A DNA stretch of 64,000 nucleotides, taken from assembly GCA_037893245.1 (NCBI GenBank), contig JBAIAA010000110.1, positions 682,001-746,000 of the forward strand, written 5' to 3'. Numbering within the stretch: position 1 is the stretch's first letter; each line of letters begins with the position of its first letter. Shown one piece after another: positions 15,158 through 26,996 of this stretch. The position numbers and the translations under genes are program-made. The notes under the pieces were generated by a model, which saw only the letters and a list, made by a program, of their open reading frames with translations, had not been told where the DNA came from and made no database searches. Source of the DNA: Crossaster papposus (taxonomy: Eukaryota; Echinodermata; Asteroidea; Velatida; Solasteridae).

Positions 15158-15205
<48 letters not shown>
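15132..15205. repeat. Long poly-G tracts (G20 and G46)
   Basis: Uninterrupted runs of 20 G (15132-15151) and 46 G (15160-15205) are separated by AGGAGCCC. The run lengths may be inexact because of sequencing limits. The stretch can form G-quadruplexes. The flanking DNA from 15000 to 15060 repeats GGATATTCAAAT and holds no gene. Confidence 0.9.
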
Positions 15206-15206
<1 letters not shown>

Positions 15207-15898
15207 GGTCCGAAAGTCCGAAATATAGGCTATCTCATAAATCTGCATTTTAAAAATAAATTTGGGCATATGTTTCCCTCCCATGGGTGGGATTCCCAGT
15301 AAATTTGAACTTACACTCTGAAAATAACTTTAAAATACATACAATGAATTTATTTCTGCATTTAGTTACAAAAACAGCATTAAGACATAAAGTATACAAA
15401 CAGTGCATTAAAAATTTCCCATTGGCAATTATTAAAGGTTTTACAATAACAGAAATTTTTGTTTACTAAAGATACTAAATTGGTTTTGTACGAATTATAA
15501 AATTAGACTAGTTATCAATTTGTTGATGGTATTTATAAGGAAGACAAATAAAAACAAATCAGTTTTCTTTCTTTTCCAATTCTGTACCGTTTTCTATTTG
15601 TTTTTCAGTCATTTATAATATAATTTAAAGTAATTCATGTTATTTTGCTTCCAGGGGGCAGCAGACAAACTAATAACCATTTCGCATTCTTTATTAATTT
15701 CCAAAATATTTCTATGGGAAAACTAAAAAAAAGGGGGAACTGTTTAGATTCATGTTTTATTTGCCAACTTGTTGCTGCACACCGATAAAAAAAATGCATC
15801 ATGTTTGTTTGTTTTGTTGGTCTTCGATTAACGAGTCTCTAGTTTAAGAAAAGAAAAAAACCCAAAATATTTTGTATCATATCTTGCAAGAATAGATT

Positions 15899-16254
15899 AT
15901 ATGCGAGGTGCTTTGGCAAAATGAGAAAGAATTGGGCAAAGATGAAAACGACATTCCTTTGAGAAGTTCCTTTTTAATGATCGCATTATTTGACGCGCCA
16001 AAAAGGTAAAATACTTAGGAAACGGAAATAGAGTTTCTAAATTTGTGAAAATAAAAGATGCCAAACAAATTTCATAAAATTTTCTTTCCACGTTTTTGTA
16101 CTATTTCTTTTTATTATGCCTGTGCGGCAGACATTAATGAATACAAATATCTATAAATCGAAAAGAATTATTCATGCCCATTCGGTTTTGTTTGCCTTTC
16201 TTTTACTATGGCTGTGCCCAGTTCCGTCTTGTTTTGCCAAAAAGCTTCGCATAT
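15899..16254. mobile_element. Inverted-repeat element (family A, intact copy)
   Basis: The ends are imperfect inverted repeats. The left end reads ATATGCGAGGTGCTTTGGCA followed by AAATGAGA; the right end is the reverse complement, ending in GCTTCGCATAT. The interior has no convincing coding sequence. Two other copies (about 17515-18167 and 43872-44233) share the terminal TGGCAAAATGAGAC...AACTGG and internal sequence around TTCAATCGGAC. This looks like a non-autonomous DNA transposon (MITE). Confidence 0.7.
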
Positions 16255-16283
16255 TACATGTGGTGCATTTTGGGATGTTACCG

Positions 16284-16763
16284 TTAAAGGGAATATACAA
16301 CATTTGCAAACATAAAAACTTCAAAATTATTATGAAATAACTTACTTGACTGTTGGTGAATGACAGTCTAAAGCAGGTAAAATTTATTCCGCCTGGTGGG
16401 TCATTTTCAAGGAAAGTGGTATTTTTTTATCAACTTCAAACGCTGGTCGGGTGACTAGCATTGGAACAAAAAGTTAGTCCGCATTTTGTTGGCAATCGAT
16501 ATAAACGGGTGCAAGCCAGCTAGACTTGTTCCCCGACAGTACAATTTCCCTAATTATTTATATATTGCTCCGTTTCATCTCAAGTGGGGTCAAGAAACCA
16601 GATTACAAGAAAAAAACCTGTTTTTCTTGGTTTTTTCCAGCATCTACGAACACAAACCTTGAAACAAGTCAATTTATCAATTTATACTATAAAATACTAA
16701 CCCCACAAATCCAACTATTTCGGAAGATTACAGAAAAATCAAAATGTTGTATATTCCCTTTAA
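16284..16763. mobile_element. Inverted-repeat element, TTAAAGG ends
   Basis: The termini TTAAAGGGAATATACAACAT and the reverse complement at the right end give about 22 bp of inverted repeat bounded by TTAA. The ends resemble those of the 387-bp family (TTAAAGGTAGTATACACCAT), so the two families are probably related. Internal sequence with TTACTTGACTGT and AAGAAAAGTGG is echoed as decayed pieces near 41011-41160 and 61970-62070. No transposase is present. Confidence 0.65.
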
Positions 16764-17514
16764 ATCCTGTTTTGTTGGAGTGGGTCAGAAACTGTTCTGA
16801 CAGCTACCTTTACTCGACGTGATGACCGTAAACTCGTCGCAGTTTCTCCCGCTTGTTGCAGTCGCCGTGTTTCTTTCATCGCTGGTGGTCAGCTGCTGTG
16901 AGGATGAAGGTCTTCGGCACAATGGAGGCTTCTTAAGCTGTCAAGTTAAAAGACAAATCTACTGAATTACGCTTTATAAAAAAAAAAATTACTGATGTAA
17001 AGAATACTTGTGCCAAAATCTGTCATGAAACTTTTATGGAAAATTTAAAGTGATGCCATGATGACCACACATTTTTTATAATTTGTTTTTAAAGTTTTTA
17101 ACAATTTTCTTATTTACAAAATTTAACATTATTTAAAATTCATATCAAATAAAATTGTATTTTTTGAAGTCCTATATCATTTAAAGTACAAGTTCGTTCA
17201 GTTGAAACTTGGTATGCGCATCGACAGGGACGTGTTATAGATGCTTGAAAAACAACCAAACGTTTTTTTACCTATCTATGAGCTAGCTGATTCTGCAAGA
17301 CTATTTTACATCACCATTTTTTAAATTTAGCTAACGATAATAATAATCTATACCCTCAAATTCAATTCAATTGTCCTCTTCAGCATTCAATAGTCCTCTT
17401 CAGCATTCCATAGCAAGGCATAAGATCGGAAAGCATAATGTAGGTTATTGTAATGAAATCATTAGCAGAGGTCCGAGGACACTTCATTGGAAAAATGTCC
17501 GGCCATTTCGCTGA

Positions 17515-18167
17515 AATATGCAAGGGGTTCTGGCAAAATGAGACGGAACTGGTCAGAGGTTTTGCTTAGGTATTAGAAAAGAGGAAATAATTATCCTTGC
17601 AATGCCGTTTGTTGCGCTTCAATCGGACGTTTCGTTAATAAGTTATGGCAGTTTAAAGTTCACATTGATCAACACGTCGAACAAGTGAAATGTTGAGAGA
17701 AAGGCCTTTGAAGTTTTGAGTTTTTGTACTTGCGATATGAAAAAATGCCAATTGTTTTACCTTTAACCAGTTCGCGCCGGATGACGTATATAAACGCAAA
17801 AATTTTCCCAAATTCAAAACGGATGACGAATAAACACGCCAAGTTCAAGTTCGGAAATGTATGTCAGCAGCACGCAAGGCCGGAAATGCGTGGGTGTGCT
17901 ACCCAGGACTATCGGCCTGAACACGCTTCGGATCGAGTTTCGTTAAAAATAATCCCGCCCGTCGGCTCGGCGATGTTAAAATAATCCCGGCGCGAACTGG
18001 TTAAAACACTTTCAAAACACTATTCCACTACTTTCATACTATTTGCTAAAACATAATAGGCATACTAAAGATCACAAATATCAATAAATCTGGGAAAAAA
18101 AGGGCAGTTTTCTCCACTTTGTCTTGCATTTACTTTTGTCTCATGTTGCCAGAACGCCTCAAATATT
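17515..18167. mobile_element. Inverted-repeat element (family A) carrying a nested insertion
   Basis: The left end ATATGCAAGGGGTTCTGGCA and the right end TTGCCAGAACGCCTCAAATA are inverted. The copy is split by the 242-bp TTAA element at 17763-18004. Its right end abuts the target duplication of the element at 18172-18602. The layers therefore give an order of events: family A first, then two later insertions. Confidence 0.6.
17763..18004 (+). mobile_element. 242-bp TTAA inverted-repeat element, copy 1
   Basis: It begins TTAACCAGTTCGCGCCGG and ends with the exact reverse complement, CCGGCGCGAACTGGTTAA. Two further copies of exactly 242 bp lie at 26755-26996 and 38570-38811, both in the opposite orientation, and a fragment lies at 51541-51586. 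The element is richer in GC and CpG than its surroundings. Bounding by TTAA fits piggyBac-type target choice, though that assignment is inference. It has no coding capacity. Confidence 0.85.
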
Positions 18168-18171
18168 CCCC

Positions 18172-18602
18172 TAGCCCTAGTCTATGGCCCCGCACTAGAT
18201 TAGACTGGGCTGTAGGCCATACTGTTTTGTCTGGTGTAATTGTGACCCACTCCACAAAAAAGAAGATTATGTCAATTGAGAAAAAAATTAAGCTGTGCGC
18301 GCCTAGCCTGCGCAGACGTGTTTTGCCATATTTTTTTGTTTTGCCAATTTTTTTTGTTTTGCCATATTTCGCCAAGCTTTTATCGCTAAAGAAATTAAAA
18401 ATTCAGGTCGCAATTTTGAGACAAATTACACAAGACACAACCATGGAAAAATCATAATTTTGGCAAAATATCGATGCGCTATGGAAAGTGAACATACATG
18501 CCGAGTTCGAAACGGAATAATTTCTATGATATAATGCGCTAACAAGGCAGTATGGCCTACAGCATAGAGTCTACTCTAGTGCGGGGCCATAGACTAGGGC
18601 TA
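18172..18602. mobile_element. Inverted-repeat element with 9-bp target duplication
   Basis: The element is flanked by perfect direct repeats ATATTCCCC (18163-18171 and 18603-18611). Its ends are inverted repeats starting TAGCCCTAGTCTATGGCCCC and extending for about 55 bp with gaps (GCACTAGA, then GTAGGCCATACTG). A 9-bp duplication with long inverted ends is typical of MULE-type elements, so this is probably a non-autonomous MULE-like MITE. The interior has no recognisable gene. Confidence 0.8.
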
Positions 18603-19485
18603 ATATTCCCCATGAAGTCTCTACCAACACACATCAGTTTGCGATGGTTTGGGCAAATGTTTCTCTACATACCTTGGTTCCTTCGTCAGTGATGACCGGT
18701 CCCGTTTTAGCTTCCATCTGGGTGAAGTCCTAAAACTGGACGGGATTGATTACCGGCGGTGGGCGACTGTACAGCAGTTTGCCATGGGACACAAGAATAA
18801 AAATGACCCCTTGTAAAAAAGGCGAGGCAGAGTCAACCAATACAGAAATAACTGCTTGTGGTGCAGCAAGGCCAAAAAAATGAATATGTTTACGTTAACG
18901 ACTTGAAAAAGGATAGGTAGTGAAATAATTAAAAATTTTTGGTTGTTTTTTTCAAATACATTTGACACAAATTTACCCCATAAAAAAACACCAAAAGGCA
19001 GAGAATTGTTGTACCTTGACGTAATTTTTCAGGATGACTCTTGCTGCCCTAAGACCCTCAGATATCTGGGATATCACATATCTAAAAATAAATGAACAAA
19101 AGGTAACATGTTAAACCTGCCACATTAATTTGCACTATAAGTGAGTCACAATTCCTCCTCTAAAAACATTAATAAGCAATGACGATTGGTGCTTACAGGG
19201 GTAGGCATTTAGGAACTCCCGAGCCATGGATATCCAGTTAGCATCTTCCCCCTCTCGTGGCTTGATGATGCTGATGCCATACATGTGTAGATACTGTTTA
19301 AGATGTGTCTAGGGATACGCTGGCATAAGTATGGCACATGGTCAGAGTATATATTTGGCTATAGGCCATCGCAGATTTGCATTTTGAAGAAATATCGCCC
19401 TCTACCTGCCTTTGATTCGTCGGCCAGCACAAGATACACAAACTCAACGTGTCATATATTGTGTCATCCAGAGGGTCACCCACCA

Positions 19486-20959
19486 TCGTCAGCATAACAC
19501 ACCAATGATCAACATCCAGCATCCTCAGCATCATGCTCTAGTGACCAACACTCGGCATCATCTCCAAGCATCCTTGGCATCACACTCCAGTGACCAACAC
19601 CAAGTATCTTCATCTTCATGCCCAAGTGACCAGCCCCCAAGCATCAGGGCCCAATTTCATAGAGCTGCTTAACGGACAATTTTTTGCTTAAGCGGGGTGT
19701 TTAAGCAAATTTTCATTTCATAGCAACCGTTAAGCAAGATTTTTTGCTTAAAGCGATAAGCAAAGAAAAAGGAGCCTTAACCACCGCATTTTTTGCTTAA
19801 GCAAGGTTTAACCTTAACGTAGCAACAGTTAAAATGGCGGCTATTCTTCGAAGGCGACGTGAAATTCAAATTATCTTGTGTTTCGATGTCAAAAGGGAAC
19901 CCTTTAGGACCCCCTCAATCACTGCTTTCTCCTAGATGTATGAGGTAGCCAGTGCCAGATCCATTTCTACGATTTGGGCTTTGCCCCGCCCGGCGCAACT
20001 TTTTTACGCTGTTGGTTTCGTCCGCCATTTTTATTTTATTTTATTTTTTTTGAATTTTTTGCTTAAGCAGAGGATCTAAAATATTGCGCGCGCAGTTTGT
20101 TTACGTGCTTAAGTTAGCAACCGCTGGTGAAATACGTTTACGCTTAAGCAAATTTTTCTGCTATAGTAAGCAAAAAAAATTGCTTACCGTTAAGCATCTC
20201 TATGAAATTGGGCCCAGGCTATAGTGATCAACATCCATCATCCTCATCTCCATGCCCCAGCGACCAGCTCCAAGCATCCTCTGCACCACGCTCCAGTGAT
20301 CAACATCCATCATCCTCATCTCCATGCCCAGCGACCGACCCCAAGCATCCTCTGCACAACGCTCCAGTGACCAACATCCATCATCTTCATCTCCAGCGAC
20401 CAGCCCCAAGCATACTCTGCACCACGATCCAGTGACCAACACCCACTATCCTTGTCTCCACACCCAGCAACCAGATCAAAGAATCCTCAGCATCACGCTC
20501 CAGTGATCAACATTCAGCATCCTCATCTCCATGCCCAGTGACCGGCCCCAAGCATCCTCAGCATCCCGCTCCAGTGACCAACATCCATCATCCTCGTCTC
20601 CACACCCAGCAACCAGGTCCAAGCATCCTCAGCATCACGCTCCAGTGACCAACACCTACCATCCTCATCTCCATGCCCCAGCAACCAGTCCCAAGCATCA
20701 TCAGCATCACTCTCCGGTGATCAACATCCAGCATCCTCATCTCCACGCCCAGCGACCGTTCCAAGCATCCTCTGCACCACGCTTCAGTGACCAACACCCA
20801 TCATCCTCATCTCCATGCCCCAGCGACAAGCTCCAAGCATCCTCAGCATCATGCTCCAGCGACCAACATCCATCATCTTCATCTCCAACGACCTTGTCTC
20901 ATCCTTGTCTCCACACCCAGCAACCAGGTCAAAGCATCTTTAGCATCACGCTCCAGTGA
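19486..20959. repeat. Minisatellite, 65-71-bp unit (left part)
   Basis: Tandem copies contain CTCCAGTGACCAACATCCAT, CATCCTCATCTCCATGCCC, AGCGACCAGC and CCAAGCATCCTCAGCATCAC. Spacing between CTCCAGTGA landmarks is mostly 71 bp, with some 65-bp units lacking ATGCCC. The array is interrupted at 19647-20215 by one inverted-repeat element and split at 20960 by a second, resuming at 23339. Open frames through it are by-products of the repeat and are not coding. Confidence 0.9.
19647..20215. mobile_element. 569-bp inverted-repeat element (GGGCCCAATTTCATAGAG ends)
   Basis: The left end is GGGCCCAATTTCATAGAGCT and the right end is the inverted AGCATCTCTATGAAATTGGGCCC. The interior repeats the motif TTTTTTGCTTAAGC and GCTTAACC many times. 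It interrupts the minisatellite. I could not see a clear target duplication. The ends resemble those of the 255-bp element at 29345-29599, so they may belong to one broader family. Confidence 0.8.
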
Positions 20960-23338
20960 TTAAGAGCGCTCGTCTGTAAATATCGACCAAGTCGCGAAAT
21001 CCAAATTTTTTCGAAATCCTCCAAACTTTGCCAAATTGTTACCCTAGTGGATAAATAAGCACTGTGTAAATTTAACTTCGATCCGATAAATATTTTAGGA
21101 GAACGAGGACCTAGTTGAATTATCCGACTGACTGCCGCTTCTGAGGCAAATTTTAGGCCGTTCTACCACACATCAAAACTCGCTAAAAATCGCGTAGTTG
21201 CGCTTGCCATTCAAAATAAAACAGGTTTCTACTTAAAGATAAGACATTCCTTGGCAGTCCGAGTGAAGTTTCAAACACGTAGGAGCAAGATAGAATATTT
21301 GACAGATTTTTAAATATTTTCAATTTTCTAACAGTTATTTCGAAGGTCAAATTTGATGGCTAATATCTCCCCGTTCGACGCGGAAATCGGCTATTTTTAA
21401 AATCCTATACGCGAGAATAGTTCTTATAGTCGGTATTTGTGAAAAAATATTTTTGGGCCGGGCAAAATAATACCTTTGAGAAGGCTAATTACGAGCGCTG
21501 CTGGAAGTCAATTTGTGACACTTTCCAGACACCGCGTAAACCTAGTTATCTCTGTATGCACCTATTTTAAAAACTGGCTGCACTCTGGTCAAAATCTGGT
21601 GATCCATGTGTCGTAGCCCGCAGTGCATTATGGGAGCTAGTGCGTTCGTTAAATTATAGAGCAGAACGCCCGCACCTAAAGCCCATTGGGGGTTTTGAGG
21701 TTCAAGTTTCAGCATGCTTTGAACCCAAAGACTTTTAGGTGCGGGAATTTGGATGTATTTTAACGAAAGCACGTGCTCCCACAATGCACTGAGGACTACG
21801 ACATATGGATCACAAGAGTGCAAGTTCTTTGAAGTGGGCGAAACTGGAAAGTCATTGGATTCTATTTAGGTAACAATTAGAGCAAAAATGATGCATTGTT
21901 ATTCTTTTTTAGATTAGTTCTGGACTCCTGATTAGATAAATTAGATACGCTAAGGTTTTCGATTTTCAGACAATATATTGTTCATATTTAAGAGTCTAAG
22001 GAGTTGCGAAGCTCACGGCATGGTTATTTCCTAAGGAAAATTCTATTCGAGTACAATCATAAGTATGAATAGTTTATCTAGAGTCGAGTATGTGAACTAG
22101 CAGCGTGCGCTTGGTTTGTACAAGTCCAACCGTTGGGCTTAGGGACGGACCATTTGACTTCTGAGAGGGGGAGGTGGGGGTTGGAAGATTAAAAACAAAA
22201 ATCCTGCAGAGCAAATTTGCTACAAAATCCTCTGTATTTTTACGAAAAAGATCTTAAAACTTTTTTTAGAGAAACACCCCCCCCCCCCCCCCCCCACCCA
22301 CCCACCTTAAAAAATCAAACGATTGGTCACGCTTTCCACTTGTCACATATTGTCATTTGACCTCCTGGTTTTGCTCGGTCTGCCGCGCATGTTTTGTATA
22401 GCCTTAGTTTCTGTTTTAGCTGCCTCGAAACAAGATGGAAACAGAATATATTGCCTTTGAAGCACTATTTAAACTGAAAGTGGTCCAGAAATTTCAAGCA
22501 CGAGCCAGTATTGATGGAAATTTCAGCCTGTTCGCGCCGAGTTTGCATGATTTGATGTTGTTTGCCCTGTCATTGACTGTCATAGGAGTCGTTAGATGGA
22601 CAAATTCCTGTACAATTTTCAGCTGGAAACTCATATCGACGAGGACTACTCAAATTGTAAGTTATACAGAGCCACAATAAATGTGTTTTGATTGATTTGG
22701 TTGTGATTTTTGGTGCAAGTATTCGCTTTCTGGTGATTTTCAGCGTCACGAGTACGTGATCGCCGGTGTCTGGAAAGTGTCACAAATTGACTTCCAGCAG
22801 CGCTCGTAATTAGCCTTCTCAAAGGTATTATTTTGCCCGGCCCAAAAATATTTTTTCACAAATACCGACTATAAGAACTATTCTCGCGTATAGGATTTTA
22901 AAAATAGCCGATTTCCGCGTCGAACGGGGAGATATTAGCCATCAAATTTGACCTTCGAAATAACTGTTAGAAAATTGAAAATATTTAAAAATCTGTCAAA
23001 TATTCTATCTTGCTCCTACGTGTTTGAAACTTCACTCGGACTGCCAAGGAATGTCTTATCTTTAAGTAGAAACCTGTTTTATTTTGAATGGCAAGCGCAA
23101 CTACGCGATTTTTAGCGAGTTTTGATGTGTGGTAGAATGGCCTAAAATTTGCCTCAGAAGCGGCAGTCAGTCGGATAATTCAACTAGGTCCTCGTTCTCC
23201 TAAAATATTTATCGGATCGAAGTTAAATTTACACAGTGCTTATTTATCCACTAGGGTAACAATTTGGCAAAGTTTGGAGGATTTCGAAAAAATTTGGATT
23301 TCGCGACTTGGTCGATATTTACAGACGAGCGCTCTTAA
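20960..23338. mobile_element. 2.38-kb foldback-type transposon with 575-bp inverted arms
   Basis: The arms 20960-21534 and 22764-23338 are each 575 bp and are inverted copies. Reading by eye I saw one mismatch (G at 21160 against its partner at 23138). Both ends carry TTAA, and the minisatellite on either side fits a single TTAA-like target site that was duplicated. The next bases are GAGCGCTCGTCTGTAAATAT. The interior holds a smaller inverted repeat at about 21597-21815, a poly-C run (22277-22295), and only short open frames with no transposase motif. It is non-autonomous; a piggyBac-related TTAA mover is inference. Confidence 0.85.
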
Positions 23339-23690
23339 TATCTATCATCTTCATCTCCATCCCAGCGACCAGCCTCAAGCATCCTCTGCACCACGCTCCA
23401 GTGGCCAACACCCATCATCCTCGTCTCCACACCTAGCAACCAGGTCCAAGCATCCTCAGCCTCACGCTCCAGTGACCAACACCTATCATCATCATCATCT
23501 CTTCGCCCAACGACCAGGTCCAAGCATCCTCAGCATCACGCTCCAGTGACCAACACCCATCAACCTCGTCTCCACGCCACAGCAACCAGCCCCCAGCACC
23601 ACGCTCCAGTGACCAACATCCAGCATCCTCATCTCCTTTTCCAGAGACAAGCCCCAAGCATTCCCAGTGCCACGTTCTAGTGACCAACAT
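23339..23690. repeat. Minisatellite, 65-71-bp unit (right part)
   Basis: This continues the array that ends at 20959, with the same CTCCAGTGACCAACA and CCAAGCATCC landmarks. The element at 20960-23338 separates the two halves. The array ends just before the LSG1-like P-loop remnant, so it lies inside an intron of that former gene. Confidence 0.88.
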
Positions 23691-24447
23691 TCCTTATTTC
23701 CAAGCCCCCAAAATATTCAAAGTTTCAAATCTTACTGATTTTGAAAGAGTAAGTCAATTAGAAACAAGATACCTTTTTTAATATCCATGATTGTCGTACA
23801 CCTTACATGTATGTGCACAGAGTTAAATGAAAGAGTTAATTAAAAGTTGTCGTTACCTGGAAGTGTTTTTTTAGTCCGGGGCTGTTTTCTTCCGTTGCAG
23901 AATGGCGTTAATAGTGGAACTCTTACTGACATTGGGATAGCCAATCTACAAAGAACAAAAATCAATATATTTTTTCAGGAAAATTTTCATTTGAGCTTGG
24001 ACTAACTTATGGTGCATAAGAAATAACCCGTTAAAGTTTCAACTCTGTGGATAATATTTCTTATTTCTGCTGCTTTATGTGCTCACTTGCTCACAGAAGT
24101 CTCGTCCAGTGAGCTGACAATGTTTTCTTACTCTTAAATAAAACATGGTTACGAATATATCAATGTCATCATTATCATTAACTTTATTTATTTAAAAACA
24201 TTTTGTCTTTAATTCAACTGAATCAACTCCACTATTCGAGTCAGGTGAGTGCGACTGTGAACCTGGAACTGTGTGATCAACTTGTGTGTGATAGTTATAG
24301 TTATATCAATTTTCATTCTAATTTCCTAGTATAAGTTTCCTCATTCTTTTCACTGTTAGGGAGGAAAAAACAACTATATGTCTATTATAGGTATCAGATG
24401 CACAATGATAAATTAATTGATAAATTAATGATATATTAATTAAGTTA

Positions 24448-25233
24448 CAGAAGTATGCAGCACGTTTAATCTTGTCTAAGGGTTTTGACACTCCACCGAG
24501 TGAACTTTTTAAAGAATTAGGATGGTTGCCATTACATGAACGATTTTGTTACCTAAAAGCAGTTTTTATGTTTAAATGTACTCATGGGCTTGCGTAACAC
24601 AACTTTCAGATGCACACCATTACAATACAAGAGGAGCTACAGCTAATAATTTGGTTATCCCAAAGTATAAAACGGGGTGCTACAAACACAGTCCAATCAT
24701 TAATTGCACAAGAATATGGAATACCTTGAGTACTGAAATTCATTCGGCGCCATCTTTATCACATTTTAAATCACTTCTGAAGACAAGTCTTTTAACTTCT
24801 GGCTCTTAATTATTTTAATTTTCGCTGTTTCATTTTAATTGTTTAAACCCACCCAGTTTTATCTGTTTATTTTATTGTAATATTTTACCTATTCCAATTC
24901 GTAACCTTTATTTTTTGGCCAGATTTTCCTAAATTTTGAATTAGTTTTATTCTGATTCTCGTATATATTTGTGTGTATTTCTTATAGGAATTTTACTTAT
25001 TTTACTCTACATGTACTTTTATTTAATTCTGTGTTATATTGTTTAATTTGTGTTCTTGTGTTGACTGTTTTACCATTTTATGTTTTGTGTACATTCTACT
25101 TTGAAGTATATTTAAAACTTTATTTAGGTTTTATTATTTTAATTGTATTTCCCAGGGCCCCATGGAAGACCACAAGTTTATGTGAATGGGTCTCCCTGGT
25201 AAAATAAAGATAATAATAATAATAATAATAATA
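24448..25233 (+). mobile_element. 3' end of a CR1/L2-like non-LTR retrotransposon (decayed)
   Basis: The first frame reads QKYAARLILSKGFDTPPSEL, then FKELGWLPLHERFCYLKAVF, matching the C-terminal reverse-transcriptase tail of CR1/L2/Jockey-type elements. It hits a stop at about 24596. After a frame change it continues HHYNTRGATANNLVIPKYKT and IINCTRIWNTLSTEIHSAPS, ending LLKTSLLTS near 24806. A T-rich untranslated region follows with GGAAGACCACAAG and GGGTCTCCCTGGTAAAATAA, ending in an (ATA)n tail at 25210-25233. The element is 5'-truncated and dead. Confidence 0.85.
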
Positions 25234-26754
25234 TTATATAATATATTTCTTTAAAGGGATGTATTTCTTTAATGCTAGAAGAATTAAACATTATAATTAA
25301 TAACAATCACTTGATAACAATTATGATCGCTTAATTCAGTATGTATCAGTGACATGAAATAGTTCAAGTGTTCAGTGAAATATTTTATTTTGATTACATG
25401 TCAATACATTTTATAATAATATCATTATACCATTTCCAAATAAATAAATAAACGTAAATTATACAAGAATCATCCACTATCCACACAAAATCCATATTAT
25501 AATATATTTTATATTTATTCAAATTAATATCATAATTCGTATTATGATATTTGTTTATTTATTCAAAATAATATAAAACTATCTACGACGTAGACCTAAA
25601 CCACGCCCACGTAAAAACTTTATAAATGAATATTCTCTGTGCATGCGTGCGAAGATTGTTTACGTGATGATTCAGGTTATGACCTCTCGACTAGCTTGGT
25701 AAAGAAGAATACGGCCGACCTAGCCTGTGCGATCGAATAATAACGTTCCGATTGCCACGTTTCTATGGCATGTTTATTGCTCAAATGGGCTCGAAATAGT
25801 TCATATACATGTAGTAGTGATAGTATAGAAAAGTTTTGTAACATTAACAAGGTCAGTAGGGCCTACTTCATGGAATAATTATCAAGTAAAAATGAAAGCC
25901 CAAATCGGTTTTTGTACCCTTTTTTATATCAATGTCCATAGCAAAAAAAAGTCTCAATTCTTCTTGCTTTTTTTCTCTGCAGCCATATAATTGTAAAACT
26001 TCGGACTTTTTGTGCAAGTGAAATAAAACAGCCCATAAGTTTTCCCTGCTTTGTTAATATAAGGGCGCCATGATCTATACCAATTAAAGGAACAATTTAG
26101 CCCCAACTTTATATTATTGTTGTTAACAGGTGGATGAGCACCGTTCCTTCCTTCTGTACAAACCAAGGAACAAATGGGCATGTAAACTATATAGTGTTGT
26201 ATGTATTCTAGTTTTGTCAGTTTAATCATAGAGCAAGGAACAGACCTTGCTCTATGGTTTAATGGCTTGCAGATGTTGGCTATCATTGTGCAAATGGTGG
26301 CAGTTAATTGACCCAACAGTATGTTGACCTGGTCTCCTGGCGGGGTCAACAGACCAGGTCACTCTATAACTTCACAACAAAATTGGTTCTGGGCCTTCCA
26401 TGCCCAGGGGCTTTTGGTGCCCATTGTGTATAATGATTAATGGTCTGGGCTGTAATGATTAATGGTCTGTTGCCTAGGGGCTGTTGGTGCCCAACTCTGA
26501 TATTGATACAGAGCTGCTGGTGCTCTGGGGCTCCTTCTTATTCCTCCATGGTTAGTGACAATAATAAGTGAAGTTAAATACTTTTGGCGCTACACAATTC
26601 CCAGTGGCCCCTCATGAAACGGTAGCCGGGAAAATTGTTTTGAGAAAGTTTTCAATAAAATTCGTTTGGCTGAGGCTAGGCATGTACCTACTAGTCACAC
26701 AAATCCTGACCGTGTGTGTTTCATTTATTTATCTGCTTATAACAAACAGGTCAG
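25234..26754. other. AT-rich intergenic DNA, no gene seen
   Basis: I see no supported gene. The stretch 25240-25570 is very AT-rich. A perfect-looking hairpin lies at 26226-26257 with arms CATAGAGCAAGG and CCTTGCTCTATG. The minus-strand open frame at 25954-26349 shows no motif and no convincing splice context. Confidence 0.5.
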
Positions 26755-26996
26755 TTAACCAGTTCGCGCCGGGATTATTTTAACATCGCCGAGCCCACGG
26801 GCGGGATTATTTTTAACGAAACTCAATCCGAAGCGTGTTCAGGCTGATAGTGCCGGGAAGCACATCCACGCATTTCCGGCCTTGCTCGCTGCTGACATAC
26901 ATTTCCGAACTTGAACTTGGCGTGTTTATGCGTCATCCGTTTTGAATCTGGGGAAATATTTGCGTTTATATACGTCATCCGGCGCGAACTGGTTAA
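26755..26996 (-). mobile_element. 242-bp TTAA inverted-repeat element, copy 2
   Basis: Exactly 242 bp from TTAACCAGTTCGCGCCGG to CCGGCGCGAACTGGTTAA. Its interior is the reverse complement of the copy at 17763-18004, with a modest number of substitutions. Confidence 0.85.

Larger units (their letters stand above)
18673..23945 (-). pseudogene. LSG1: Decayed LSG1-like GTPase gene (four exon remnants)
   Basis: Four minus-strand pieces in the correct order resemble LSG1, the circularly permuted GTPase that releases NMD3 from cytoplasmic pre-60S subunits. Piece 23867-23945 encodes IGYPNVSKSSTINAILQRKK, the G1 P-loop region; the GK-preceding glycine of GxxxxGKS is serine here. A frameshift then leads to PGLKKHFQ at a GT donor. 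Piece 19197 to about 19395 encodes DGL-stop-PNIYSDHVP, CQRIPRHIL, then after a frameshift YGISIIKPREGEDANW. Piece 19015-19065 encodes RAARVILKNYV. Piece 18673-18783 encodes GKLLYSRPPPVINPVQF then a stop, and its acceptor AG appears lost. Stops, frameshifts and missing segments make it a pseudogene. Introns remain, so it is a decayed duplicate or lost gene and not a retrocopy. A satellite and two mobile elements sit in its interior. I did not find the N-terminal exons. Confidence 0.8.

Noticed and set aside
20200..20959. Open frames through the 65-71-bp minisatellite
   Set aside because: Both strands are open in the same places and the sequence is a tandem repeat interrupted by mobile elements.
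22435..22680. 81-aa frame inside the 2.38-kb foldback element as a transposase
   Set aside because: Too short, with no DDE or zinc-binding motif; the element appears non-autonomous.
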